A stretch of 64,000 nt of DNA. It comes from Oscillospiraceae bacterium (lineage in GTDB: Bacteria; Bacillota; Clostridia; Oscillospirales; Oscillospiraceae). A program made the translations under genes and the position numbers. Positions 50,154 through 58,700 of the stretch are shown piece by piece. The stretch is from assembly GCA_910574635.1 (NCBI GenBank), contig CAJTCG010000001.1, forward strand, positions 124,001-188,000, in the 5' to 3' direction. Every line of letters starts with the position of its first letter. Position 1 is the stretch's first letter. Below the pieces are notes generated by a model. It was not told the DNA's origin and ran no database searches. It saw nothing but the letters and a program-made list of their open reading frames with translations.

Positions 50154-50615
50154 ATGGCAGAAAAAAAGAACCTCTGCGCACAGCTCGACATCGACCTGCA
50201 TCGCAAAATCACTGAGGCCAAGGAACAGGCTGGCCTCACCACAGCAGAGTACCTGACCAATTTGCTGCTCGAATACTACGAAATGAAAGAAAATGGAGGT
50301 AATCAAACTATGGCAGCTAACAACACCAGAACCCTGGCCTTTCAGATCCCAAAGGAGCTCTACCAGCGGATCAAGGCGCACCTGGAACGGGAGACCGCCC
50401 GCACCGGCAAGAAGCTCACCCAGCGGGAGTTCGTGCTGGGGCTGATCGAAGGGGCGCTGAACATGGCAGAACAGACGGACGTGGATGAGAGCGGTGTCGG
50501 CCCCTGTGAGGCCCCGGAGACCAGCGGCGGCCCCCAGCACCCGGACAGCGCCACGGAGGGCAGCATGGAGTCGTGTGGGGCCGGGGAGGGCATCCCCGCC
50601 AGCGAGGAAAAGTAG
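50154..50615 (+). CDS. RHH-type DNA-binding protein of the element, two RHH-like segments
   Basis: 153 residues. First segment ~8-45: strand AQLDIDLHRK and helices ITEAKEQAGLTTAEYLTNLLLEYY. Second segment ~59-105: strand TLAFQIP, helices KELYQRIKAHLERE and TQREFVLGLIEGAL. The tail is acidic and disordered. Such proteins often regulate transfer or nick-site accessory functions in conjugative elements. Start ATG 50154 follows AAAGGAG (10 nt). An internal in-frame ATG at 50310 has its own GGAGGT site and could give a 101-residue form. Confidence 0.75.
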   Translation: MAEKKNLCAQLDIDLHRKITEAKEQAGLTTAEYLTNLLLEYYEMKENGGNQTMAANNTRTLAFQIPKELYQRIKAHLERETARTGKKLTQREFVLGLIEGALNMAEQTDVDESGVGPCEAPETSGGPQHPDSATEGSMESCGAGEGIPASEEK

Positions 50616-50624
50616 CGGAACAGC

Positions 50625-50669
50625 AGAGCGGCCCAGGCCATCCCCAACCGGATCGGCCTGGGCCGCTCT
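50625..50669. repeat. Perfect 15-bp inverted repeat between element genes
   Basis: AGAGCGGCCCAGGCC / GGCCTGGGCCGCTCT with a 15-nt loop and no T-run; sits in the 88-bp gap between two co-directional genes. Confidence 0.85.
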
Positions 50670-50703
50670 GGCGCACAGGATAAAAAACAATAAGGAGAGC
50701 GAC

Positions 50704-51861
50704 ATGGACCAAAACATCTTCATTGAAAAATTTTATGCACTTCTGCCGGAATGCCAGCCGGGAGCGGCGCAGACCTGGTGTGATTTCGCGGTCGAGCGTG
50801 TGGACCAGCAGCAGTACGTTCACTTCAAGGCAGCGGAGAGCCGGGAGGCATCCATCGCAGGCTGGCTGGATGTTCTGTATGAGGGCCTGCGCCAGACAAA
50901 GGAGACCTTCGGCCCAGAGCTGGCCGCAAAGGTTGGCGATCTGAGCGTGGAACACTGCTGCCTCTACCCCGGCGAGATGCCCAGGGCGGCGGAGTGCCTG
51001 CGGGAAGGGGATGGCGCACAGGAGATCATGGCGAAGATCGAGTCCGGCGAGATCGACTGCGTGGACCTGTTCTCCGCCGCAGCCTCTACAGAAAAAACCT
51101 ACATGAGCGACCAGGAATTTACCGATCATATGAATGCCCTGATCCCCGCCCCCAGCGCGGAGGCCAACCGCAACCTGCTGGATCTCGCAGACGCTCTCTG
51201 GTTCGGACTGAAAGAAGATCTGTACCACACATTCACCTTTATCTCCCGCCACTTCACTGCGGAGACCCTGCAAAATGTGTACGATTGCTGTGAAACAAAA
51301 AATCATGGTGCGCTTCCGTGGGAGCTGATCGGCACGGCGATCTATCTGCAGGCAGGCGCTTCCCTACCGGAGATCGGCGAGGCGGAGTGGAAGGAATTCC
51401 AAGTATTGTCCACGCCAGAGTCGGCGGACACGATCAGCTCTCTGGCCGCCTGCACGGTGCGGGAGAATGGAGCGGAGACGCGGCTTTATACCCTCCACTT
51501 CGGACAGTTTGACCCCCAGGAGCTGCTGGAGAGAGCAGCAGCCCAGGCCAGAAACGATGGCATCACCGTGACCGAGGCCATGCAGCGGATCGACTACGAT
51601 ATGCGGATGACCCATGTGACCGCCAACCAATCCATCTGCGGGCCGGAATCCCCGCTGACGGAAAAGCTGTTCCGGCTGATGGACTCCAGCCCCATCACCG
51701 CCGCCCACATTACCATAGACGTGGACAGCGGGAGCATCGCCGTCAAAACAAATCCCCTGTGGGAGAAGCTGCGGAATGAGCAGGAGAACAAGCGGCCTGT
51801 CCCGCAAAAACACCCCGGAAAGAAACGATCTCCCAAACACAAAAACCAACCGGACCGATAA
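50704..51861 (+). CDS. Element-encoded protein of unknown function
   Basis: 385 residues, soluble, acidic in the middle, with a strongly basic C-terminus (HPGKKRSPKHKNQPDR). No domain recognised with confidence. Visible segments: FIEKFYALLPECQPGAAQTW, DLFSAAASTEKTYMSDQEFTDHMNALIP, and GIPLWEKLRNEQENK-type ending. ATG 50704 follows AAGGAGAGCG. Position between the RHH and TOPRIM genes suggests a role in element maintenance. Confidence 0.75.
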   Translation: MDQNIFIEKFYALLPECQPGAAQTWCDFAVERVDQQQYVHFKAAESREASIAGWLDVLYEGLRQTKETFGPELAAKVGDLSVEHCCLYPGEMPRAAECLREGDGAQEIMAKIESGEIDCVDLFSAAASTEKTYMSDQEFTDHMNALIPAPSAEANRNLLDLADALWFGLKEDLYHTFTFISRHFTAETLQNVYDCCETKNHGALPWELIGTAIYLQAGASLPEIGEAEWKEFQVLSTPESADTISSLAACTVRENGAETRLYTLHFGQFDPQELLERAAAQARNDGITVTEAMQRIDYDMRMTHVTANQSICGPESPLTEKLFRLMDSSPITAAHITIDVDSGSIAVKTNPLWEKLRNEQENKRPVPQKHPGKKRSPKHKNQPDR

Positions 51862-51870
51862 CCACAGATG

Positions 51871-51929
51871 AGCGGCCCCCGGAGCATCCCAACAACAACG
51901 GGATGTTCCGGGGGCCGCTTTTCGTTTTC
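51871..51929 (+). terminator. Long hairpin with T-rich tail between element genes
   Basis: 20-bp arms starting AGCGGCCCCCGGA with one G-U pair on the plus strand, 9-nt AAC-repeat loop, followed by TTTTCGTTTT. Confidence 0.85.
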
Positions 51930-51940
51930 GCCAGAAGGAG

Positions 51941-52906
51941 GTGAGCATTACGAGACAAAGCACAGCCCCAGGTTTCCGCTTTACGGATGCGGAGATGGAG
52001 ATCGCCAAGGGGACCGACCTGCCGGATCTGCTGTCACACTTGGGTTACCGGGTGCGGCGGCTGGGCAGCTACTACACCACCAAGGAGATGGACAGCATCC
52101 GCATCAAGGGCCGCCGTACCTGGAAACGCTACTCCAACGGCACAGGCGGGGACGCCATCACCTTCCTGCAGGAGTTCTGCGGAAAGGATTTCCGGGAGGC
52201 CGTGAACTACCTGCTGGAGTACAACGGTCACCGGGCGAGAGCTTCTCCCGCCCCGCGCCCCAAGCCAGTCCGGCAGGCGGAAAAGCCTGTCTTTTCCCTG
52301 CCCATCCCCAACCAGGACCAGCGGCGGGTGTTTGCCTATCTTCAAAAGAGGGGCATCGCGCCCCAGGTGATCCGGGGCTTCATCGACTCCGGCCTGCTGT
52401 ATGAGGACGGCCTGCACCACAACTGCGTGTTCGTGGGCCGGGACAGCAGCGGCAAGCCGGTGTTCGCCAGCAAGCGCGGCACCTATGACCTGGACGGCCC
52501 CGGCTTCAAGGGGGACGCCGTTGGCAGCGACAAAAGCGTGGCCTTCCGCCTGCCCTGCGACCCCGCCCTGGATTGGGTGGCGGTGTTCGAGGCCCCCATC
52601 GACCTGATGAGCTTCTGCACCCTGCACAGGGCAGTTACCAGCAACGCCGTTGCCCTGTGCGGCCTCTACCAAGGGCCGCTGGATACCTACCTGCGGGAGA
52701 ATCCAAACCTGAAACAAATCGTTCTGTGCCTGGACGCGGACGGGCCGGGACAGGAGGCAACGGAAAAGTTCCGGGAGGAGTACGCTCAGAAAGGCTACAC
52801 TATCTCCACCAGAACGCCAGCCCAGGGCAAGGATTGGAACGAGTACCTGCAGCAGCGAGGGCGGGCCAGAGAAAGGGGGGATCGTCAACAGGCCGCCGCC
52901 AGATAA
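51941..52906 (+). CDS. DUF3991/TOPRIM-domain protein (primase-like)
   Basis: 321 residues. N-terminal CHC2/DUF3991-like region (LPDLLSHLGYRVRRLGSYYTTKEMDSIRIKG, GGDAITFLQEFCG) and a C-terminal TOPRIM domain with catalytic-type residues in AVFEAPIDLMS (Glu) and VLCLDADGPGQ (Asp-x-Asp). Families like this accompany relaxase and replication genes in conjugative elements. Start is uncertain: GTG 51941 overlaps AAGGAGG, and an ATT at 51947 would have better spacing. Confidence 0.85.
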   Translation: MSITRQSTAPGFRFTDAEMEIAKGTDLPDLLSHLGYRVRRLGSYYTTKEMDSIRIKGRRTWKRYSNGTGGDAITFLQEFCGKDFREAVNYLLEYNGHRARASPAPRPKPVRQAEKPVFSLPIPNQDQRRVFAYLQKRGIAPQVIRGFIDSGLLYEDGLHHNCVFVGRDSSGKPVFASKRGTYDLDGPGFKGDAVGSDKSVAFRLPCDPALDWVAVFEAPIDLMSFCTLHRAVTSNAVALCGLYQGPLDTYLRENPNLKQIVLCLDADGPGQEATEKFREEYAQKGYTISTRTPAQGKDWNEYLQQRGRARERGDRQQAAAR

Positions 52907-52954
52907 CACCATCATTCAGGCCAAAAATCTATCAAAAAACGGAGGAAATTCTCA

Positions 52955-53917
52955 ATGAAACGCATTTTGACAACCCTGTGCGCCCTAGTCCTCGTCATGG
53001 CCGGGAGCGCCACCGCCCTGGCTGCGGAGGCCGCCAGCGACTCCAGCTACTATCCCATTTCCGTGGAGGAGTACACCTACGGAGATTTTGACGAGCTGCG
53101 GATCAACAAGACCTATCAGCTCTCCCTGGGCGATGATCCCAGCCTCATCCCCACCGAGGACTTCACCCGCAACGGGCGGCGTTACTACCTGCTGGATATG
53201 ACCCGGAAGGACGAGGTGGGCGTGGATGTGCAAACCCACACCGAGACCGTCACCAAGCCCAGCGATACCAATAACCTTGAAACCATTCTCCAGCGGCTGG
53301 ACGCCGAGATGGAGGTGACTACCGAGGACGGCTATGCTGGCATTCTGCGCCTGGACCACACCAGCGTCCAGGTGACCACGGACGGCTACGCCACCAGGAC
53401 CAACACCCTCTCCGCCAGCCGCAGCTATCCCAATCTGTCCGAAGCGGACGTGTCCTTGATCCCCAAGAGTATCGAGGACAAGGGCAAGACCCTGGCATTG
53501 GGAGATGTGAAGTGGAGCGAGTCCACGGACGTGGACGGCGAGGGCAACCCCGTCACCCGCTACACCGCCACCGCCAGCTACACCGGCACCAGCACCAGCC
53601 GATACGCCACCGGCTACACGGTCAGCGCCAACTACACCGGCGAGGTGTCCAAGGCCAACTGCGCCGTGGTCACCTACACCGCCATCTTCGGCAGTGAGAA
53701 AGCGCCGGAGGAGAGCAAGGCCCCCGGCAATGATGATAAAAACGGCGCAGATCATGAGGACAATGCCGATGTCCAGGATACCCAGACCCCCTCGGATACG
53801 GAGAAGGAGCCTGTGGATCTGTCCGGCCTCAAGCGTCCTGTGCTGATCGGCGTTGTGGTGCTGGGCCTGTGCGCGGGTGGCTGGTTTGCATTCAAAAAAT
53901 ACAAAGAGAGGAGATAA
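52955..53917 (+). CDS. Secreted protein with C-terminal membrane anchor
   Basis: 320 residues. Signal peptide ends ~24 (ATALAAEA). The ectodomain is Thr/Ser-rich and beta-rich (RYTATASYTGTSTSRYATGYTVSANYTGE), followed by an acidic linker and one helix (VLIGVVVLGLCAGGWFAF) with a KKYKERR stop-transfer. There is no LPxTG. ATG 52955 follows GGAGG. Directly upstream of the sortase gene (6 bp), so probably part of the surface-assembly operon. Confidence 0.85.
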   Translation: MKRILTTLCALVLVMAGSATALAAEAASDSSYYPISVEEYTYGDFDELRINKTYQLSLGDDPSLIPTEDFTRNGRRYYLLDMTRKDEVGVDVQTHTETVTKPSDTNNLETILQRLDAEMEVTTEDGYAGILRLDHTSVQVTTDGYATRTNTLSASRSYPNLSEADVSLIPKSIEDKGKTLALGDVKWSESTDVDGEGNPVTRYTATASYTGTSTSRYATGYTVSANYTGEVSKANCAVVTYTAIFGSEKAPEESKAPGNDDKNGADHEDNADVQDTQTPSDTEKEPVDLSGLKRPVLIGVVVLGLCAGGWFAFKKYKERR

Positions 53918-53923
53918 CAGAGC

Positions 53924-54781
53924 TTGAAACGCTTACATTTGCGAAGTATCCTGCTGGCCGCCATGCTGTGCGCTCTCTGCTGCGCTCCGGCCCACGCGCT
54001 GGAGTATGACTTTGACGCACCGGAGGACTACCTGTTCGGCCAGCCCACCTCAGACGATACCATCTACGAGTGGGAGAACCCCAACGTGGACAGGAGCAAG
54101 AACACCGCCCTGGCCGCCCCCGGCTTCGGCAGTCCCACCAGCTACCTCCCCGGCAGCGGCGAGTACCTGACCCCCAACCTCGTCCCCGGCGCATTGTCGG
54201 GCGGACTGGTCAATCAGGTGGGCAGCGCCGGAGCCAACACCACCGGCGGCGCGGCGGGCAGCTCCTTTGTCCCTGGGCAGTACCCCTCGGTGGACACCAG
54301 CGGCAATTTCACTATGACCCAGATCCCCAGCAGCCCCTCCGACATCGCCCAGGGCAGTACCACATCCGGCTACACGGAGGTGACCAACGATCTCTACTAC
54401 TCCGGGGGCCACTTGGGAACTCTGAAGATCCCCGCCATTGGCCTGACGGTCAAGGTCTACCAGGGGACGGACAGCGCCGCGCTGAAGAAGGGCGCGGGCC
54501 ACTTCACCGATACCAGTATCTGGGATGGAAATGTGGCCTTTGCGGGGCATAATCGAGGGGTGGCCAATCACTTCGGGAAGATCCACACCCTGGAGGCGGG
54601 CGATACCATCACCCTGACCACCCTGCTGGGGACCCGCACCTACGCCGTCACCAGCGTGGAAAAGGTCAGCGTCACGGATTCCAGCGGCACCGCCGCCACC
54701 ACCGACAACCGTGTGACGCTCTACACCTGCGTGATGAACCAGCCGGAGTACCGCTGGTGCGTCACCGCCATCCAGCAGTAA
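53924..54781 (+). CDS. Sortase (class D/E-like) of the element
   Basis: 285 residues. N-terminal signal/anchor, long Gly/Ser/Pro-rich linker to ~150, then the sortase domain: GTLKIPAIGL, catalytic His209 in FAGHNRG, Cys269 in TLYTC and Arg277 in PEYRWCVTA. Should cleave LPxTG-type sorting motifs and attach proteins to the wall. Start is TTG 53924 with GAGGAG upstream. It lies just before the CAP and giant adhesin genes, whose product ends in LPKTG. Confidence 0.9.
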   Translation: MKRLHLRSILLAAMLCALCCAPAHALEYDFDAPEDYLFGQPTSDDTIYEWENPNVDRSKNTALAAPGFGSPTSYLPGSGEYLTPNLVPGALSGGLVNQVGSAGANTTGGAAGSSFVPGQYPSVDTSGNFTMTQIPSSPSDIAQGSTTSGYTEVTNDLYYSGGHLGTLKIPAIGLTVKVYQGTDSAALKKGAGHFTDTSIWDGNVAFAGHNRGVANHFGKIHTLEAGDTITLTTLLGTRTYAVTSVEKVSVTDSSGTAATTDNRVTLYTCVMNQPEYRWCVTAIQQ

Positions 54782-54870
54782 CTGTCTGCCGATTGTGTTC
54801 GACTTTCCCCCAACCTTGTGGTATGGTTCGGTTTGCGGACCCCATATTTTATGAAACGGAGGAAACGAGC

Positions 54871-55644
54871 ATGAAAAGCAAAAAATTTGTGTCCCTGCTT
54901 CTCACCGGAGCAATGACCACAGCCCTGCTGGCCGTTCCCGCCCAGGCAGCGGAGGCCCCCGCCGTCCGGGTGGGCAGCTACAAGGGCAGTACCCTGGAGG
55001 TGGGAGAGCGCAGCGGCCTTATGATCGGCCCCAGCGGTGCGGAGTACACTGTCACCTCCAGCGACCCGGACATCGTAGCGGTGGAACAGGTGATGACCTT
55101 CTGGGTGGCTGTGGCCAAGGCGGAGGGGAGCGCGGAGATCACCGCCTCCAACAGCGCCGGGGAGGTCGGAACGCTGACCCTCGTTGTGGGCTCTGAAACT
55201 CCTGCCGTTGTTCCGACTGATAAGGAAATCGCCGTCTTGGACTCCAACATGGAACTTCGTCAGGAGATGATCCGGCTCATCAACCAGACCCGCAGAGAGA
55301 ACGGCGTGGCGGAGCTGCCTGTGAACGACGCCCTGATGGACGCCGCACAGACCATCGCGGACAAGCGGTATTCCTGGCATCATACCCAGGAGGAGTGCGA
55401 TGCCGCGGCGAAATTCGGCTACCTCGGCGGCTTCGGGACCAACCTCACCGTGTTCACCAGCGTGGCCACGGAGGATACCGCCCAACACGCCGTGGACAAC
55501 TGGATCAGCTCCCCCGGCCACTTCCAGACCATGATCGACCCGAAGGGCGACTGCCTCGGTGTGGGCGTGGCCGAAATCGGAACCGTAACCTACTGCTATA
55601 TGTTCATCGGAATCCCAAACAGTGTCAATCCCTACTACGGATAA
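54871..55644 (+). CDS. Secreted CAP-domain protein with Ig-like N-terminal domain
   Basis: 257 residues. Signal peptide MKSKKFVSLLLTGAMTTALLAVPAQA. Residues ~35-110 form a BIG2-like Ig domain (YTVTSSDPDIVAVEQ). A CAP/SCP domain follows (IRLINQTRRENGVAELPVNDALMDAAQTIA, WHHTQEE, SSPGHFQTMIDP, LGVGVAEIG). CAP proteins bind or modify lipids or wall components. No sorting motif. ATG 54871 follows GGAGGAAACG. It lies between sortase and adhesin genes. Confidence 0.88.
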   Translation: MKSKKFVSLLLTGAMTTALLAVPAQAAEAPAVRVGSYKGSTLEVGERSGLMIGPSGAEYTVTSSDPDIVAVEQVMTFWVAVAKAEGSAEITASNSAGEVGTLTLVVGSETPAVVPTDKEIAVLDSNMELRQEMIRLINQTRRENGVAELPVNDALMDAAQTIADKRYSWHHTQEECDAAAKFGYLGGFGTNLTVFTSVATEDTAQHAVDNWISSPGHFQTMIDPKGDCLGVGVAEIGTVTYCYMFIGIPNSVNPYYG

Positions 55645-55663
55645 CAAGAATACGGCATGGGAC

Positions 55664-55695
55664 GGCCTTCCAGCGAGAGCTGGAGGGCCTTTTTC
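55664..55695 (+). terminator. Terminator/attenuator before the giant adhesin gene
   Basis: GGCCTTCCAGC / GCTGGAGGGCC (one G-U pair) followed by TTTTTC. Confidence 0.85.
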
Positions 55696-55725
55696 TGTGC
55701 CTGCGGAAAAGGAGAATTTTAATCT

Positions 55726-58700
55726 ATGAAGAAAAACCATTCGCCATTGACCCGCATGGTGGCCCTGCTGCTGGCGCTGGTCTGTATGCTGGGGCTGTTT
55801 CCCGCCACAGCTCTGGCGGCTACCCCGAACACCATCAAAATGGATGACTGCACCCATAACGGGGTCAAGTATGAGTCCCCGGCCCTGGGGACCTGCCATC
55901 TCCACCAGATGCACTTCGGCCTCAACGGGAAAAGCACCATGGGCTTCTGCGCCGAGAAGGGCAAGGGCATGGGCTGGTCTCTGGAGGGCCACACCTGGGG
56001 CAATCCCCAGCCCATCTCCGATCCCACGGTAAAAACCATGATGGCCTATTTCTATGCCCACAGCACAGGCGTTTTCACCGATCAGGCCAAGTCTCTCGGC
56101 GTGGACGAGGTGTGGAGCAGCGATTATACCTGGACGATGGACGCCTGGGTGCAGGCCATCGTCTGGCGCTACAAGGCCGGTCTGCTGTCAGACCCCGTGG
56201 CTGCCTGCGCCGAGGAGCTGCTGTGCGTCTACAACAACCTGGAGCATACGAGCTACTCCAGCATTGACGAGCTGCTGGACGGCACTTCCTTCTGTGACCG
56301 GGCGCAGTACATTCTGGACCTGGGCGCGCAGGGCGTGTGGGGCGACTGCGCCGTCTATGAGTACGCCTACACCGGCCCCGGCTCCAGCTACCACCCCTCC
56401 AACGATGTGCAGGCTATCATGATCGGGGAACTGAATGTGACCCGTGAAAAATACAGCCTCACTATCAAAAAGGTGGACTCCACCAATCCCAACAAGACCC
56501 TGCCCGGAGCGCGGTTCAAGGTGACCTCCGAGAACGGCTCCTATTCCAAGGAGGTCGTGACGGGCCATGATGGAACGGTCACCCTGACCCAACTGGAGGC
56601 CGGTACCTACGCCGTGACGGAGCTGGAGGCTCCGGAGGGCTACGAGATCGACAACGCCGGGCCGCAGTACGTTGTCCTGCCCAGCGGCGGCGACAAGGCC
56701 GTGACCGTCACCTTCACCGACAGCCCTGAAATCACCGGCGAGGGCAGCATCCGCAAGGTGGACGCGGACGATCCCACCAGGGGCCTCGCCGGAGCGGTCA
56801 TCAAGATCGAGGGCGTGGATAACGACTTCACCGGGACCTACGTCACCGGCGCGGGCGGATACCTGACGGACGTTCCCTGGAAAGATATGCCCCTGGGCAG
56901 CTATACCGCCGAGGAGGTCACACCCCCGGAGGGGTACACCAAGAGTCCCGATGTGAACAAGACCAAGCAGACCTTCGTTTGGGACGGCAAGACCGATGTT
57001 GCTCTCGTCTTTGAGAATGACGCCAAGGTAAAAATCAAGCTGGTGAAACTGGATGACAGCGATAACCCTCTCCCCGGCGCTGTGTTCAACATCGTCAAGG
57101 ACGGTCAGATCATCGGCACAGAGGCCACCAAAGCGGACGGCTCCATCACCGTCACCGATGTAACCGAGGGGATGTACGCCTTCGTGGAGGTGTCCGCCCC
57201 CGCCCCCTATTCCACCCTCACCGAGCCGGTCATCGCCCATGTGGATCAGGCCACCATCAATGGCGGCGGAACCGTCACCGTGACCGCCGCCGACAAAAAG
57301 CTGCCCAGCCTCATTATTCTCAAGCGGGACTCACAGACCAAGGAGGTCATTCCCGGCACTGTCTTTGAGATCAAAGGCATCCACTTCGGCTACCACAACG
57401 ATGTGAGCACGGGCGCGGACGGCAGGGCTGTTCTCTCTAACATCCCTGTGGACAGCTATGAGGTGACGGAGAAGTCCGTCCCCGATCCCTATGTGGTGGG
57501 GGATGAACCCACGCAGACCATTTACCTCGGCCCCGGCGAGAACCGGGAGTTGATTTTTGACAACCTGAAGCAGCCCGTTCTGAAAATCTCCAAGGTGGAG
57601 CAGGGGACCAACACCCCCATCCCTGGCACTGTGTTCACCGTGGAGGGCATCGACAGCGACTACCGCCAGGATGTGACCACCGAGGCGGACGGCTTCGCCA
57701 TGCTGCGTGTTGCCCCCGGCAGCTACCGGATCATTGAGAAATCTGTGCCGGAACCCTACTGCCTGCCGGAGGACGAGGCCGACCGGACTCAGACCATCAG
57801 TCTGAACGGCGGTGATGAAAAGACCCTGATCTTCAAAAACAGCAAAAAGCCTCTGCTGACGATCTCCAAAACCGATGCTGACACCGGAGAGATCATCCCC
57901 GGCACTGTGTTCACCATCGAGGGCATCAACAGCGATTATAAGCATGACGTGACCACCGGTGCGGACGGCACTGTCTTCCTGCGGCTGGACCCCGGCAACT
58001 ACCGGATCACCGAGAAGTCCGTCCCCGCCCCCTACTATCTCCCCAGCAAAAACGCCGACCGGATTCAGACCATCAGCCTGAAACCCGGCGATGAGAAAAC
58101 CGTCACCTTCAAGGACCACAAGGCCCCGGAGCTGACCATCTTCAAGGAGGACAGCGTGGCGGGTGCGCCCATCGAGGGGGCCAAGTTTCATGTCACCTAT
58201 ACCTCCAACGGCGAGGCCGCTGACGCGCCCAGCACTATCGACTACGGCTATATCTTCACGGATGCCAACGGGCAGATCAAGCTCCATGAGCAGGGCAAGA
58301 AGATGTACCCCGGCGAGTACACCGTCACTGAGGTGGCCCCGGCCCCCGGCTTCCAGATGAAAGAGCCGCTCACTCAGAAGGTCATCATCCACGGCGGCGA
58401 GAGCAAAACGCTGACTTTTTCCAACGAGCCGCTCAATGCGATTGTGGTGGAAAAGTATGACAGCGTCACCCATGAGGCCCTGCCCGGATGCACCTTCCAG
58501 CTCCGCTTTTTGGGTGGCACTTCCGGGACAGGCGGCACAGTCATCGGCACGAAGGTGACCGGGAAGAACGGAACCGCCATCTGGTCGGGCCTGACCGCGG
58601 GAACCTATATTGTGGAAGAAATCAGCCCCGCAGACGGCTATTCCATCATCAATTCCTCTGAAACGGTCTATATTTCCGATGATGGAAAGCAGAATGTGGT

